This document shows positions 35,310 through 43,536 of a stretch of 64,000 nt of DNA, piece by piece. The stretch comes from Clostridia bacterium. GTDB lineage: Bacteria; Bacillota; Clostridia; Oscillospirales; Acutalibacteraceae. The stretch is taken from assembly GCA_017516745.1 (NCBI GenBank), contig JAFXBF010000026.1:1-64000 (forward strand), given 5' to 3'. The position numbers were made by a program, and so were the translations under genes. Each line of letters begins with the position of its first letter. Position 1 is the stretch's first letter. The notes under the pieces were generated by a model. The model was not told where the DNA came from. It did no database searches and was given only the letters and a program-made list of their open reading frames with translations.

Positions 35310-36860
35310 TTATTTATCGCTGTCGGGTGAAGTTGCGGCTTCATTTGCAAGGTCAACATCATTCTGCATAAGCTTACGGCGCTCGTAAAGCTCTGCGTAC
35401 ATCTTGTCCTTCTTTTCACCCTGAAGGTCATAGAAGAGCTGGGGAACGATGCTGAGGATACCTGTAATAACGGGAAGGAGTGTGGACATCCAGAAAAGAG
35501 CGTGACGTGCACGGACTGTCTGATTACCCTGAGTAGCGTTGGGGTTGTAGCCGAACTGCTTGAGGAGAAGAGGCTGAATGAAGTTCTTGAAGGTGCCTAC
35601 CATCTTGGTAACAAGACCCTTTGCAACGCCTGTCATACCTTCGGAACGGAAGCCGTTCTTCCACTCGCCGTAGTCGATAGCCTCGTTTCTCATTTCCTCG
35701 GGAATAACCTTTCTGATACCCCAGAAGAACATCCAGATGGTTTCACGAAGCATAAAGGACGGAATCATAACAGCAAGGTTCTCGTAACCCTTCTTACCGC
35801 CGAAGTTAATCAATTCACCGGCTGCGAATACGCCGAGCATCAGGACGCTGTCAACGTGAGAGCCTGCAATCCACAGAGCCTTGGTTGAGAACTTGGAACG
35901 TGCCCAGGGAACGTATGAGTAGGAGATGGGGGAAACAACAGCGCCGGGAATACCGACGATTGTTGACATAGAAGCAAGGTTAAGAACGTTGATGTAGTAA
36001 AGGTTGAGACCCGAGTTAAGGCTGAACGCTGCAAGGAACTCGGAAAGAGTGATAAGAAGAAGGGGCTTGTTGGTAACAACGGACTTGACACCGCTGAATA
36101 CACTGGGACGTTCAACAGTCTGCATAACTCTTTCTTTTGCAACAAATGCATAGAACAGAGCAAAGAGACCTGCAACAACAGCCGTGATAACACCGCCGAG
36201 AACGAACATTCTGTTGTAACCGGCCTGATAAAGTGTGTTGTTTGTAATTTCGAGAGCCTGATTTTTGGGGCTGTTGATATAAATATCGATAAGCAGACCC
36301 ATAAGGATTTCGGGAGCCTTCTCAACAAAGCCCGAAAGGAGGTTAGCCTGGGTAATCAGACGTGTTCTGTCAACAATGTTGGGGGTAATTGTTGAGGTCA
36401 TACCCTGACGGACAATAGCGATAAGTGAGCTTGCAAGATTTGAGAAAATTTGTAAAACAAGATATACGGCAAATCTCGGAATATTTGAACCGATACCTTG
36501 TGTGCCCATAAAAATAGGCAATGCCCAGTAGAGAACTGTGAGGAACACACCGGGTACGGCGTAAACTACAAGCCACGGCTTGAATTTACCCCAACGGGTA
36601 CGGGTTTTATCGACAATAGCTGCAAGGAACATATCGTTGATAATGTCCCATACACCGATTACGCCGTTGGTAACCGACTGCAGAACGAGGTCGATTTTAA
36701 GAATATTCATCTTAAAAACGTCGTCATATTTGCCGATGTTAAAGCTTTGTGCTATGTCATCAAGTATGTAGGCAAAGGTTTCCTTTGTACCGACATAGCG
36801 TCTGTTCAGAGTCTTTTTAGCTTCACTGGTGGTTGAAACTGCTGTGTTTTCAGCTGACAT
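35310..36860 (-). CDS. GPH-family sugar symporter (arabinose cluster)
   Basis: A 516-residue membrane protein with about 12 hydrophobic segments and GPH family motifs: DIINDMFLAAIVDKTRTRWGKF after the second segment and EAIDYGEWKNGFRSEG in the C-terminal half. The ATG at 36860 is chosen because AAGGAG lies eight bases before it; an upstream ATG has none. It lies 94 bases downstream of araA on the same strand, so it probably imports L-arabinose or an arabinoside. The C-terminal tail of about 40 residues is charged and cytoplasmic. Confidence 0.85.
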   Translation of the reverse strand: MSAENTAVSTTSEAKKTLNRRYVGTKETFAYILDDIAQSFNIGKYDDVFKMNILKIDLVLQSVTNGVIGVWDIINDMFLAAIVDKTRTRWGKFKPWLVVYAVPGVFLTVLYWALPIFMGTQGIGSNIPRFAVYLVLQIFSNLASSLIAIVRQGMTSTITPNIVDRTRLITQANLLSGFVEKAPEILMGLLIDIYINSPKNQALEITNNTLYQAGYNRMFVLGGVITAVVAGLFALFYAFVAKERVMQTVERPSVFSGVKSVVTNKPLLLITLSEFLAAFSLNSGLNLYYINVLNLASMSTIVGIPGAVVSPISYSYVPWARSKFSTKALWIAGSHVDSVLMLGVFAAGELINFGGKKGYENLAVMIPSFMLRETIWMFFWGIRKVIPEEMRNEAIDYGEWKNGFRSEGMTGVAKGLVTKMVGTFKNFIQPLLLKQFGYNPNATQGNQTVRARHALFWMSTLLPVITGILSIVPQLFYDLQGEKKDKMYAELYERRKLMQNDVDLANEAATSPDSDK

Positions 36861-36954
36861 CTGCGCCACTCCTTTACACATAATATTTGAATTATATCAC
36901 ATCACGTTGCTTTTGGCAAGTAAAATTTAGTAAATGTCGAAGATTAAAGACTTT

Positions 36955-38400
36955 TTATTTCCACGCAGCGTCGCCAAGCATAAGCTTTAATTCGAAATCG
37001 GAGATATTAGTGTCCTTGCCGATAACCACACACTCGATTCCTGCCATTCTTGCAAAATCGATAATATGCTCTTTTGTAAGCGTGTAGCTTAATACGGAAT
37101 GGTGTGCACCGCCTGCGAGAAGCCAGGCCTTTACACCGTTTTTAAAATCGGGATACGGTTTCCACATTGCGCTTGCAACGGGGAGGTTGGGCATAGGTTC
37201 GGGAGTTGTTATGCACTCAACCTCTGCACAGATAAGCCTGAGCCTGTTACCGAGGTCAACAAGTGAAACACAGATTGCTTCACCTGCTTTTGAATTGAAA
37301 ATAAGTCTTGCAGGAGGCTCTCTGTCACCGATACCAAGGGGCTGAACATCAAGCTTTATTTCGCCGTCCGCTATTGTGGGGCAGACCTCAAGCATATGAG
37401 CACCGAGTATTGCTTCTTCACCCTTGACAAGATTATATGTATAATCCTCCATAAAGGCTGTGGAGTCATTTTCGCTCATAATTTTCATAGCACGGGTGAG
37501 TGCGGCTGTTTTCCAGTCGCCTTCGGCACCGAAGCCGTAGCCCTTAGCCATAAGACGCTGTGCACTTAAACCGGGCAGCTGCTTAAGACCGTGAAGATCC
37601 TGGAAATTTGTGGTGAAAGCAGTGCTTTCGGTTTTATTGAGGAAACGTTCAAGGGCAATTTCATACTTTGCCTGTTCTTTGATTGCGGAAATATCATCCG
37701 TAACAACAGTGTAAGTATTCTTATATTCCTCAACAAGCGAATCTGCTTCTTCGTCTGTGACTTGGTTGATTTCTTCAACAAGGTCACCTATGCCGTAATA
37801 ATCAACACTCCAGCCGAGCTTTGCCTGCGTTGTTACCTTGTTGCCTTCCGTAACAGCAACATCACGCATATTGTCGCCGAAGCGTACAACACGAAGCGAA
37901 CTGCCTGCGGCAAAAGCCTTTGCAGCGCTTACCCATGTTCTGATTTCTTCGATAGCATCCTCGTCCTGCCAATGTCCGACAACCTCTTTGCGGCTTTTAC
38001 GCATAAGCGCAAAAAGGTGGCTGTGTTCACGGTCGCCGTGTGCCGACTGGTTAAGATTCATAAAGTCCATATCAATTGCGGAATAGGGAAGTGCCTCATT
38101 GAACTGTGTGCTGAAATGCAGTATGGGCTTTGTGATTGTCTTAAGTCCGTCAATCCACATTTTGGAAGGGGAGAAGGTGTGCATCCACGTGATTACACCG
38201 ATACATTCTTCGTCGGCATTAGCCTTTCTCATAACGTCGGTGATTTCGGGTGCTGTTGTAACAACGGGTGTACAGAACACCTCTGCACCAATCCTGCCGT
38301 TGAGATGTTCTGCAATAACTGCCGAATCTGCGGCAACCTGCCTGAGTGCTTCGTCACCGTAGAGATGCTGACTGCCTGTTATAAACCAAACATTGCTCAT
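36955..38400 (-). CDS. araA: L-arabinose isomerase
   Basis: A 481-residue enzyme converting L-arabinose to L-ribulose. It starts at 38400 (VWFITGSQHLYG), preceded by GGAAAGGAATTATAATT; the longer frame overlaps araD. Conserved segments include VITWMHTFSPSKMWI, the metal glutamates in GFGAEGDWKTAAL and FMEDYTYNL, and the late PVASAMWKPYPDFKNG histidine region (LLAGGAHHSV). Together with araD and the GPH transporter it forms an arabinose catabolic set; no araB is visible. Confidence 0.96.
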   Translation of the reverse strand: MSNVWFITGSQHLYGDEALRQVAADSAVIAEHLNGRIGAEVFCTPVVTTAPEITDVMRKANADEECIGVITWMHTFSPSKMWIDGLKTITKPILHFSTQFNEALPYSAIDMDFMNLNQSAHGDREHSHLFALMRKSRKEVVGHWQDEDAIEEIRTWVSAAKAFAAGSSLRVVRFGDNMRDVAVTEGNKVTTQAKLGWSVDYYGIGDLVEEINQVTDEEADSLVEEYKNTYTVVTDDISAIKEQAKYEIALERFLNKTESTAFTTNFQDLHGLKQLPGLSAQRLMAKGYGFGAEGDWKTAALTRAMKIMSENDSTAFMEDYTYNLVKGEEAILGAHMLEVCPTIADGEIKLDVQPLGIGDREPPARLIFNSKAGEAICVSLVDLGNRLRLICAEVECITTPEPMPNLPVASAMWKPYPDFKNGVKAWLLAGGAHHSVLSYTLTKEHIIDFARMAGIECVVIGKDTNISDFELKLMLGDAAWK

Positions 38401-38419
38401 AATTATAATTCCTTTCCGT

Positions 38420-39109
38420 TTATTTCTGGCCGTAATAGGCGTTTTCGCCGTGCTTGCGGTTGTAGTGCTTGTCAAGGATATATTTCGGGATAGGGTTGCT
38501 GTTGGGATTGATAGCTTTCATAAGTATAGCCATTCTTGCAACTTCTTCCATAACTACTGCGTTGTGTACCGCTTCGGCTGCGTCTTTTCCCCACGCAAAC
38601 GGACCGTGGTTTGCAACAACAACACCCGGTACGGCAACGGGGTCAATCAGCTTGAATGCTTCAACAATAACTCTGCCCGTGTTTTCTTCGTAATATCTTG
38701 CTGTTTCTGCGGCTGTAAGCTCTCTTGTGCAGGGAATATCACCGTAAAAATAGTCTGCGTGTGTTGTGCCGTAGGCAGAAATAGGTGAGCGTGCCTGAGC
38801 AAAAGCTGTGGCGTTAGTTGAGTGTGTGTGTACAACACCGCAGATACCGTCAAAATTCTTGTAAAGATGAATGTGTGTAGGAGTGTCACTGGAAGGCTTC
38901 AAATCACCTTCGACAACATCACCGTTCAAATTTACCACAACCATTTTGTCTGGTGTCAGGTCATCGTATTCAACGCCCGAGGGTTTGATAACTATCAGAC
39001 CGCTTTCTCTGTCAATTGCGGAAACATTTCCCCATGTAAAGGTTACAAGACCATGCTTAGGCAGCATACAGTTAGCCTTGCAAACCTTTTCTTTCAAACT
39101 TTCTAACAA
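38420..39109 (-). CDS. araD: L-ribulose-5-phosphate 4-epimerase
   Basis: A class II aldolase-fold enzyme of 229 residues forming D-xylulose 5-phosphate. It shows the [15 protein letters not shown] start, [11 protein letters not shown], the zinc histidines in [15 protein letters not shown] and the late [11 protein letters not shown]. The TTG at 39109 is preferred: AGGGGGA lies six bases before it and the protein then starts at the usual place (LLESLKEKV). An ATG start at 39157 would overlap the DUF6886 gene. Confidence 0.93.
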   Translation of the reverse strand: MLESLKEKVCKANCMLPKHGLVTFTWGNVSAIDRESGLIVIKPSGVEYDDLTPDKMVVVNLNGDVVEGDLKPSSDTPTHIHLYKNFDGICGVVHTHSTNATAFAQARSPISAYGTTHADYFYGDIPCTRELTAAETARYYEENTGRVIVEAFKLIDPVAVPGVVVANHGPFAWGKDAAEAVHNAVVMEEVARMAILMKAINPNSNPIPKYILDKHYNRKHGENAYYGQK

Positions 39110-39129
39110 AACAATTCCCCCTGAATATT

Positions 39130-39645
39130 TTATCTCTTTGCGTAACCCATTCTGCACAAAGACCAGTTTAATGAAGATTCTTTAACTTCATTGGCAATGG
39201 TTTGCAAATTGTCTGTAATTATTATTTCAACATTTCTTTTGATAAGCTCGTCAAACAAATCGTCAATTATGTATTTTGCAATCGGTACCTGAGTTGTTTT
39301 TGATACATAGTATCCTGCAATATCATCCTGTAATTCAAAATCGGAACAGTCAAACTCATAGATATAAAGCTTTGTGTTCTTCATTTTAGCGTACCACTCG
39401 TTTTCAATAACGACAGCGTGTTCAACCGAAGGAGAAGAAAAAAACTTTTGTCTATCTTCCTGTGTTGTTCGGCTGTTAATATGATAAGTTACTCTCGGAC
39501 AGTTTCTTGGTGTCAGAAAATTGGGCAATCGCTTTTCATCAATCGCCCAAACAAGACCGACATTTTTGTCCATATCGTCTCTGTCCGATTTTCTCGGATG
39601 AAAAACATAAATATCGGATTCTTCGCTGACGTGAAACAACCTCAT
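39130..39645 (-). CDS. DUF6886 family protein
   Basis: A 171-residue soluble protein. It opens [18 protein letters not shown], then [27 protein letters not shown], which fits the uncharacterised DUF6886 pattern and recalls small ADP-ribosyltransferase-like folds, without proof. It sits between proA (14-base gap) and araD (20-base gap), so it is co-transcribed with both; its role there is unclear. Confidence 0.75.
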   Translation of the reverse strand: MRLFHVSEESDIYVFHPRKSDRDDMDKNVGLVWAIDEKRLPNFLTPRNCPRVTYHINSRTTQEDRQKFFSSPSVEHAVVIENEWYAKMKNTKLYIYEFDCSDFELQDDIAGYYVSKTTQVPIAKYIIDDLFDELIKRNVEIIITDNLQTIANEVKESSLNWSLCRMGYAKR

Positions 39646-39659
39646 ATTGAAACCTCAAC

Positions 39660-40901
39660 TTATCTTACTTGTCCGTTACCCCTGATAACGAACTTTGTAG
39701 TTGTCAACTCGGGCAGACCAATAGGGCCTCGTGCGTGGAGCTTCTGTGTTGAAATACCGATTTCTGCACCGAAGCCGAACTGACCGCCGTCCGTAAACCT
39801 TGTGCTGGCGTTCACATAAACAGCGGAGGAATTAACCTTTTGCGTAAATTTCTGTACGCTTTCGTAGCTGTTTGTGATTATTGCCTCGCTGTGCCCCGTT
39901 GAGTAGGTGTTGATGTGGTCAATCGCTTCGTCAACATCCGCAACAGTTTTTACAGACATCTTATAATCAAGATATTCCGTGCCCCAGTCTTCTTGAGTTG
40001 CGGGAAGAATATCAATGTACTTTTGGGCTTCTTCATCGCCGTAAAGGACAACATTCTTTTCGTCGAGCTTTGCTTTGATTGCCGGAAGTGCCTTTTCAGA
40101 AATTTCTCTGTGAATAACAAGGCTTTCTGCGGCGTTGCATACAGAAGGACGTGAGGTTTTGGCATTAAAAATAATGCTGACAGCCATATCTATATCGGCA
40201 GTTTTATCAACAAATATGTGGCAGTTTCCGACACCGGTTTCGATAACGGGTACGGTTGCATTTTGCACAACGCTGTTGATAAGTCCTGCACCGCCTCTGG
40301 GAATAAGGACGTCAACATATTTATTCAGCTTCATAAGTGCGTTGGCGGTTTCTCTGTCGGTGTTTTCTACAAGCTGAATACAGTTTCTGTCAAGACCGAT
40401 TGCTTCGATTGCGTTTCGCATAATTCCGGCAGTTGCAATGTTGGAGTTGATTGCTTCCTTACCGCCACGCAGAATTACCGTGTTGCCCGATTTGAGGCAG
40501 AGTGCCGCAGCATCAATTGTTACATTTGGCCTTGCTTCATAAATTACTGCGACAGTGCCAAGCGGTACGGCAACCTTTTCAATATTGAGTCCGTTGGGTC
40601 TTGTTGAGCCGTCTTTAATTCTGCCGACAGGGTCGGGGAGTGCAACAATTTCAAGCACGCTGTCCGCAATATCATCTATTCTTTTTTCACTTAATGCAAG
40701 TCTGTCGAGCAGAGATTCCGACATACCGTTTGCTTTGCCTTTTTCAAGGTCAAGCGCATTTGCCTTGAGAATTTCGGCTTTGTTAGCTTTAAGAGCGTTG
40801 CAAATAGCTGTCAGAGCTTCATTCTTCAATGCTGTTGAAGCAGAAGCGAGTGAATTCTGTGCGTTTTTGGCGTTAATGCCAAGCTGATTGATATATTCCA
40901 T
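39660..40901 (-). CDS. proA: Glutamate-5-semialdehyde dehydrogenase
   Basis: A 413-residue NADPH-dependent enzyme reducing glutamyl 5-phosphate, second step of proline synthesis. It carries IYEARPNVTIDAAALCLKSGN, the nucleotide-binding RGGKEAINSN, the catalytic cysteine in TSRPSVCNAAESL, and the late FGFGAEIGISTQKLHARGP. It lies four bases after proB. Confidence 0.97.
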   Translation of the reverse strand: MEYINQLGINAKNAQNSLASASTALKNEALTAICNALKANKAEILKANALDLEKGKANGMSESLLDRLALSEKRIDDIADSVLEIVALPDPVGRIKDGSTRPNGLNIEKVAVPLGTVAVIYEARPNVTIDAAALCLKSGNTVILRGGKEAINSNIATAGIMRNAIEAIGLDRNCIQLVENTDRETANALMKLNKYVDVLIPRGGAGLINSVVQNATVPVIETGVGNCHIFVDKTADIDMAVSIIFNAKTSRPSVCNAAESLVIHREISEKALPAIKAKLDEKNVVLYGDEEAQKYIDILPATQEDWGTEYLDYKMSVKTVADVDEAIDHINTYSTGHSEAIITNSYESVQKFTQKVNSSAVYVNASTRFTDGGQFGFGAEIGISTQKLHARGPIGLPELTTTKFVIRGNGQVR

Positions 40902-40905
40902 AGTT

Positions 40906-41685
40906 TCAGTCTTCCTTTACAAAGTGGGTGCCTATTCTGTGACCCTCAATAAGTCTGTAAATATCGTCGGGGTTTTCGCCGTTGATAATATATGTATCAA
41001 TATGCGCCTTGGTGGCTTCCTGTGCGGCGTGTACTTTGGTTATCATTCCGCCTGTACCTCTGTTTGTGCCTGCACCGCCTGCAAGGCTGATTATGCTTTC
41101 ATCAATTCTCTTTACAACGGGAATAAGCTGTGCGTCCTCGTGCTCCATCGGGTTTTTGTCAAACAGACCGTCAGTGTCCGTTAGAATTATCAGCTTATCT
41201 GCGTGAACGAGCTTTGCAACCTGTGCAGAAAGGTTGTCGTTATCGCCGTAAACAATTTCTTCAACGGCAATTGAATCGTTTTCATTGATAACCGGAATTG
41301 CACCGAATTTGAGTATATGCTCAAAAGCGTTTATGAGATTTGTCCTTCGTTCTTCGTTTTCGATATCGCTCTTTGTGATAAGAAGCTGACCTATCGTACA
41401 GCCAAGCTCACCGAAAAACTTGTCATACATGAACATCAGCTCGCATTGGCCGATACAAGCTGCAGCCTGTCTGCCGGGGGTTGTGTCGGGCTTTTTGTCA
41501 AGGCCGAGCTTGCCCACACCGACACCGATTGCGCCCGAGGTGACAAGCACAATTTCACAGCCGCTGTTATGTAAATCCGCAAGCGTTCTCACAAGAGCCT
41601 GCATTCTTCTTATATTTGCTTTACCCGTAGCGTATGTAAGGGTAGATGTACCAACCTTTACAACGATTCTTTCTTTTTTTTGCAT
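40906..41685 (-). CDS. proB: Glutamate 5-kinase, no PUA domain
   Basis: A 259-residue amino-acid kinase that phosphorylates glutamate, first step of proline synthesis. Motifs: VVKVGTSTLT, VTSGAIGVGVGKLGL, PVINENDSIA, and GTGGMITKVHAAQ. It ends without the C-terminal PUA domain of the enterobacterial enzyme, which is common in Clostridia. It is the first gene of the leftward series and has its own promoter at 41717-41744, with AAGGAAG as ribosome site. Confidence 0.96.
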   Translation of the reverse strand: MQKKERIVVKVGTSTLTYATGKANIRRMQALVRTLADLHNSGCEIVLVTSGAIGVGVGKLGLDKKPDTTPGRQAAACIGQCELMFMYDKFFGELGCTIGQLLITKSDIENEERRTNLINAFEHILKFGAIPVINENDSIAVEEIVYGDNDNLSAQVAKLVHADKLIILTDTDGLFDKNPMEHEDAQLIPVVKRIDESIISLAGGAGTNRGTGGMITKVHAAQEATKAHIDTYIINGENPDDIYRLIEGHRIGTHFVKED

Positions 41686-41716
41686 AAAATATACACTTCC
41701 TTATATAATCTTTTCT

Positions 41717-41744
41717 ATTATAACACAGTAAGTTTGCTTGTCAA
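41717..41744 (-). promoter_or_regulatory. Promoter of proB series
   Basis: On the minus strand TTGACA (41739-41744), 16-base spacer, TATAAT (41717-41722). Both boxes match consensus. Confidence 0.8.
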
Positions 41745-41787
41745 TTGATATTAGTGTTCATTTGATGAAAATTATTTATCCAAAATA

Positions 41788-41815
41788 TTGACATTGAAAA
41801 TAAAGGTCGTATAAT
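41788..41815 (+). promoter_or_regulatory. Promoter of aminotransferase gene
   Basis: TTGACA (41788-41793), 16-base spacer, TATAAT (41810-41815), divergent from the proB promoter. Confidence 0.8.
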
Positions 41816-41847
41816 TGAATTATTCTACTGAAACGGAGCGAAAAGAA

Positions 41848-43065
41848 ATGAGAGAGATATTAAGATCCGATAAACTTGCAAACGTCCATTCCGATATAAG
41901 AGGTCCCGTATTTGTCGAGGCTATGCGAATGAGAAAAGAGGGCATTGACGTTCTTCGCCTTAACACGGGTAACCCTGCAACGTTCGATTTCAAAATGCCC
42001 GACAGCGTAAGAAACGCTCTTATTAATAATGCCGACAAGGCTGTTGCTTACTGCGACCTCAAGGGTATGCCCGATGCAAGAGAATCCATCTGCAATTACC
42101 ACAAGGGCAAGGGTATTGAAGGTATCACACCCGACGATGTATTTATAGGCAACGGTGTAAGTGAGCTTGTAACAATGGCTCTTACGGCTTTGCTTAACTA
42201 TGGCGATGAAATTCTTGTTCCTGCACCCGACTATTCACTCTGGACAAATTCTGTCTGGATTGCAGGCGCAAAGCCCGTACACTACATCTGTGACGAAGAG
42301 TCCGACTGGTATCCCGACATCAACGACATCAAGTCCAAAATCACACCCAAAACAAAGGCTATCGTAATCATCAACCCCAACAACCCCACGGGTGCTCTTT
42401 ACCCGAAGGAAGTGCTGGAGGAGCTTGTTGCCGTTGCACGTGAGCACCAGCTTGTAATTTTCTCCGATGAAATTTATGACAGACTTGTTATGGACGACCT
42501 TGAACATATTTCAACCGCTACTCTTGCACCCGACCTTCTTGTCTGCACAATGAACGGTCTTTCCAAGTCACACATCATCTGCGGCTTCCGCTGCGGCTGG
42601 ATGGTTGTAAGCGGAGCAAAGGAAAACGCAAAAGACTTTATTGCCGGTCTTGTTCAGCTTTCCGCTATGCGTCTTTGCGCTAACGCACTTATGCAGCTTG
42701 TAATTCCTGCTGCACTCAACGACCCCCAGAGCACCCGTGAAATGATTGTTCCCGGCGGCAGACTTTACGAGCAGAGAGAGGCAACCTGCCGTGAGCTTGA
42801 AAAGATTGACGGCATTTCTTTTGTCAAGAACAGCGCTGCCTTCTATATTTTCCCCAAGCTCGATATCAAGAAGTTCAACATAACCGACGACCAGCAGTTT
42901 GCAATGGATTATCTGCACAGCAAGAATGTTATGATTATCCCCGGCAGAGGCTTCAGCTGGGATAAGCCTGACCACTTCCGTATCGTTATGCTTCCCGAGC
43001 CCGAGAAGATAGCAAAGGCTATGCGTGACCTCGGCGACTTCCTCAAGGATTATCGTCAGAACTAA
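41848..43065 (+). CDS. Pyridoxal-phosphate aminotransferase, AlaA-like
   Basis: A 405-residue class I aminotransferase. The PLP lysine is in NGLSKSHIICGFRCGWM; other family marks are INPNNPTGALY, FSDEIYDRL and the late arginine in DHFRIVMLP. The protein is closest in feel to the AlaA glutamate-pyruvate aminotransferase group, which makes alanine from pyruvate. The ATG at 41848 follows GGAG by nine bases; the longer frame from 41815 starts inside the promoter. The last four bases overlap the convergent gene. Confidence 0.88.
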   Translation: MREILRSDKLANVHSDIRGPVFVEAMRMRKEGIDVLRLNTGNPATFDFKMPDSVRNALINNADKAVAYCDLKGMPDARESICNYHKGKGIEGITPDDVFIGNGVSELVTMALTALLNYGDEILVPAPDYSLWTNSVWIAGAKPVHYICDEESDWYPDINDIKSKITPKTKAIVIINPNNPTGALYPKEVLEELVAVAREHQLVIFSDEIYDRLVMDDLEHISTATLAPDLLVCTMNGLSKSHIICGFRCGWMVVSGAKENAKDFIAGLVQLSAMRLCANALMQLVIPAALNDPQSTREMIVPGGRLYEQREATCRELEKIDGISFVKNSAAFYIFPKLDIKKFNITDDQQFAMDYLHSKNVMIIPGRGFSWDKPDHFRIVMLPEPEKIAKAMRDLGDFLKDYRQN

Positions 43066-43373
43066 TCGTATGCTTCAATGAGCTGCTGCAGCTCTTCTTC
43101 GGTTTCAATGTCTATTCCTGCCGTGAGCTTTTGTGCTTCATCATCGGGCAGGGATTTCAGCGGACATTCAAGCACCTCAATAGGATAGGTGCTGCCGAAG
43201 CTGAACACGGCAACGTTTCCGTTAAATTCTTTTACCGTATATTTATATCCGACGGCTGAATTTTCGCTGTCGGATATATTTTTTTCACTTCTGTTATCTG
43301 CTTTAATCATTGCACCGCAAATCACGCCAGCAGTCAGGCAAAGTGTAAATATAATTATCAGTTTTCGTTTCAT
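43062..43373 (-). CDS. Small exported protein with BofC-like C-terminal domain
   Basis: A 103-residue protein with an N-terminal signal anchor (residues 1-25). The remaining 60 residues (YTVKEFNGNVAVFSFGS, SLPDDEAQKLTAGIDIETEEELQQLIEAYD) resemble the C-terminal domain of BofC, a forespore regulator in Bacillus, and related small Clostridial proteins. It converges on the aminotransferase gene with a four-base overlap. Confidence 0.6.
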   Translation of the reverse strand: MKRKLIIIFTLCLTAGVICGAMIKADNRSEKNISDSENSAVGYKYTVKEFNGNVAVFSFGSTYPIEVLECPLKSLPDDEAQKLTAGIDIETEEELQQLIEAYD

Positions 43374-43476
43374 TTTTAACTCCTGTCATTTTACTGAACA
43401 ATAGAAGTATGGTATTATTTAACCGTGAATATTAAAGTAAATTTAAAAATCCTCTTTATTTTTCCGAAAGTTATGC

Positions 43477-43482
43477 TATAAT
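43477..43482 (+). promoter_or_regulatory. Extended -10 box of PBP gene
   Basis: TATGCTATAAT has the TG extension; the -35 region is poor (CTTTAT at the right distance). Confidence 0.5.
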
Positions 43483-43536
43483 AGAAAAGATTAATATGGC
43501 TAAATATACATGTTTACGATTAATCGAGGTGTCACA

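Noticed and set aside
37591-38493. 300-codon ORF antisense to araA
   Set aside because: Entirely covered by araA; no ribosome site and no recognisable protein pattern.
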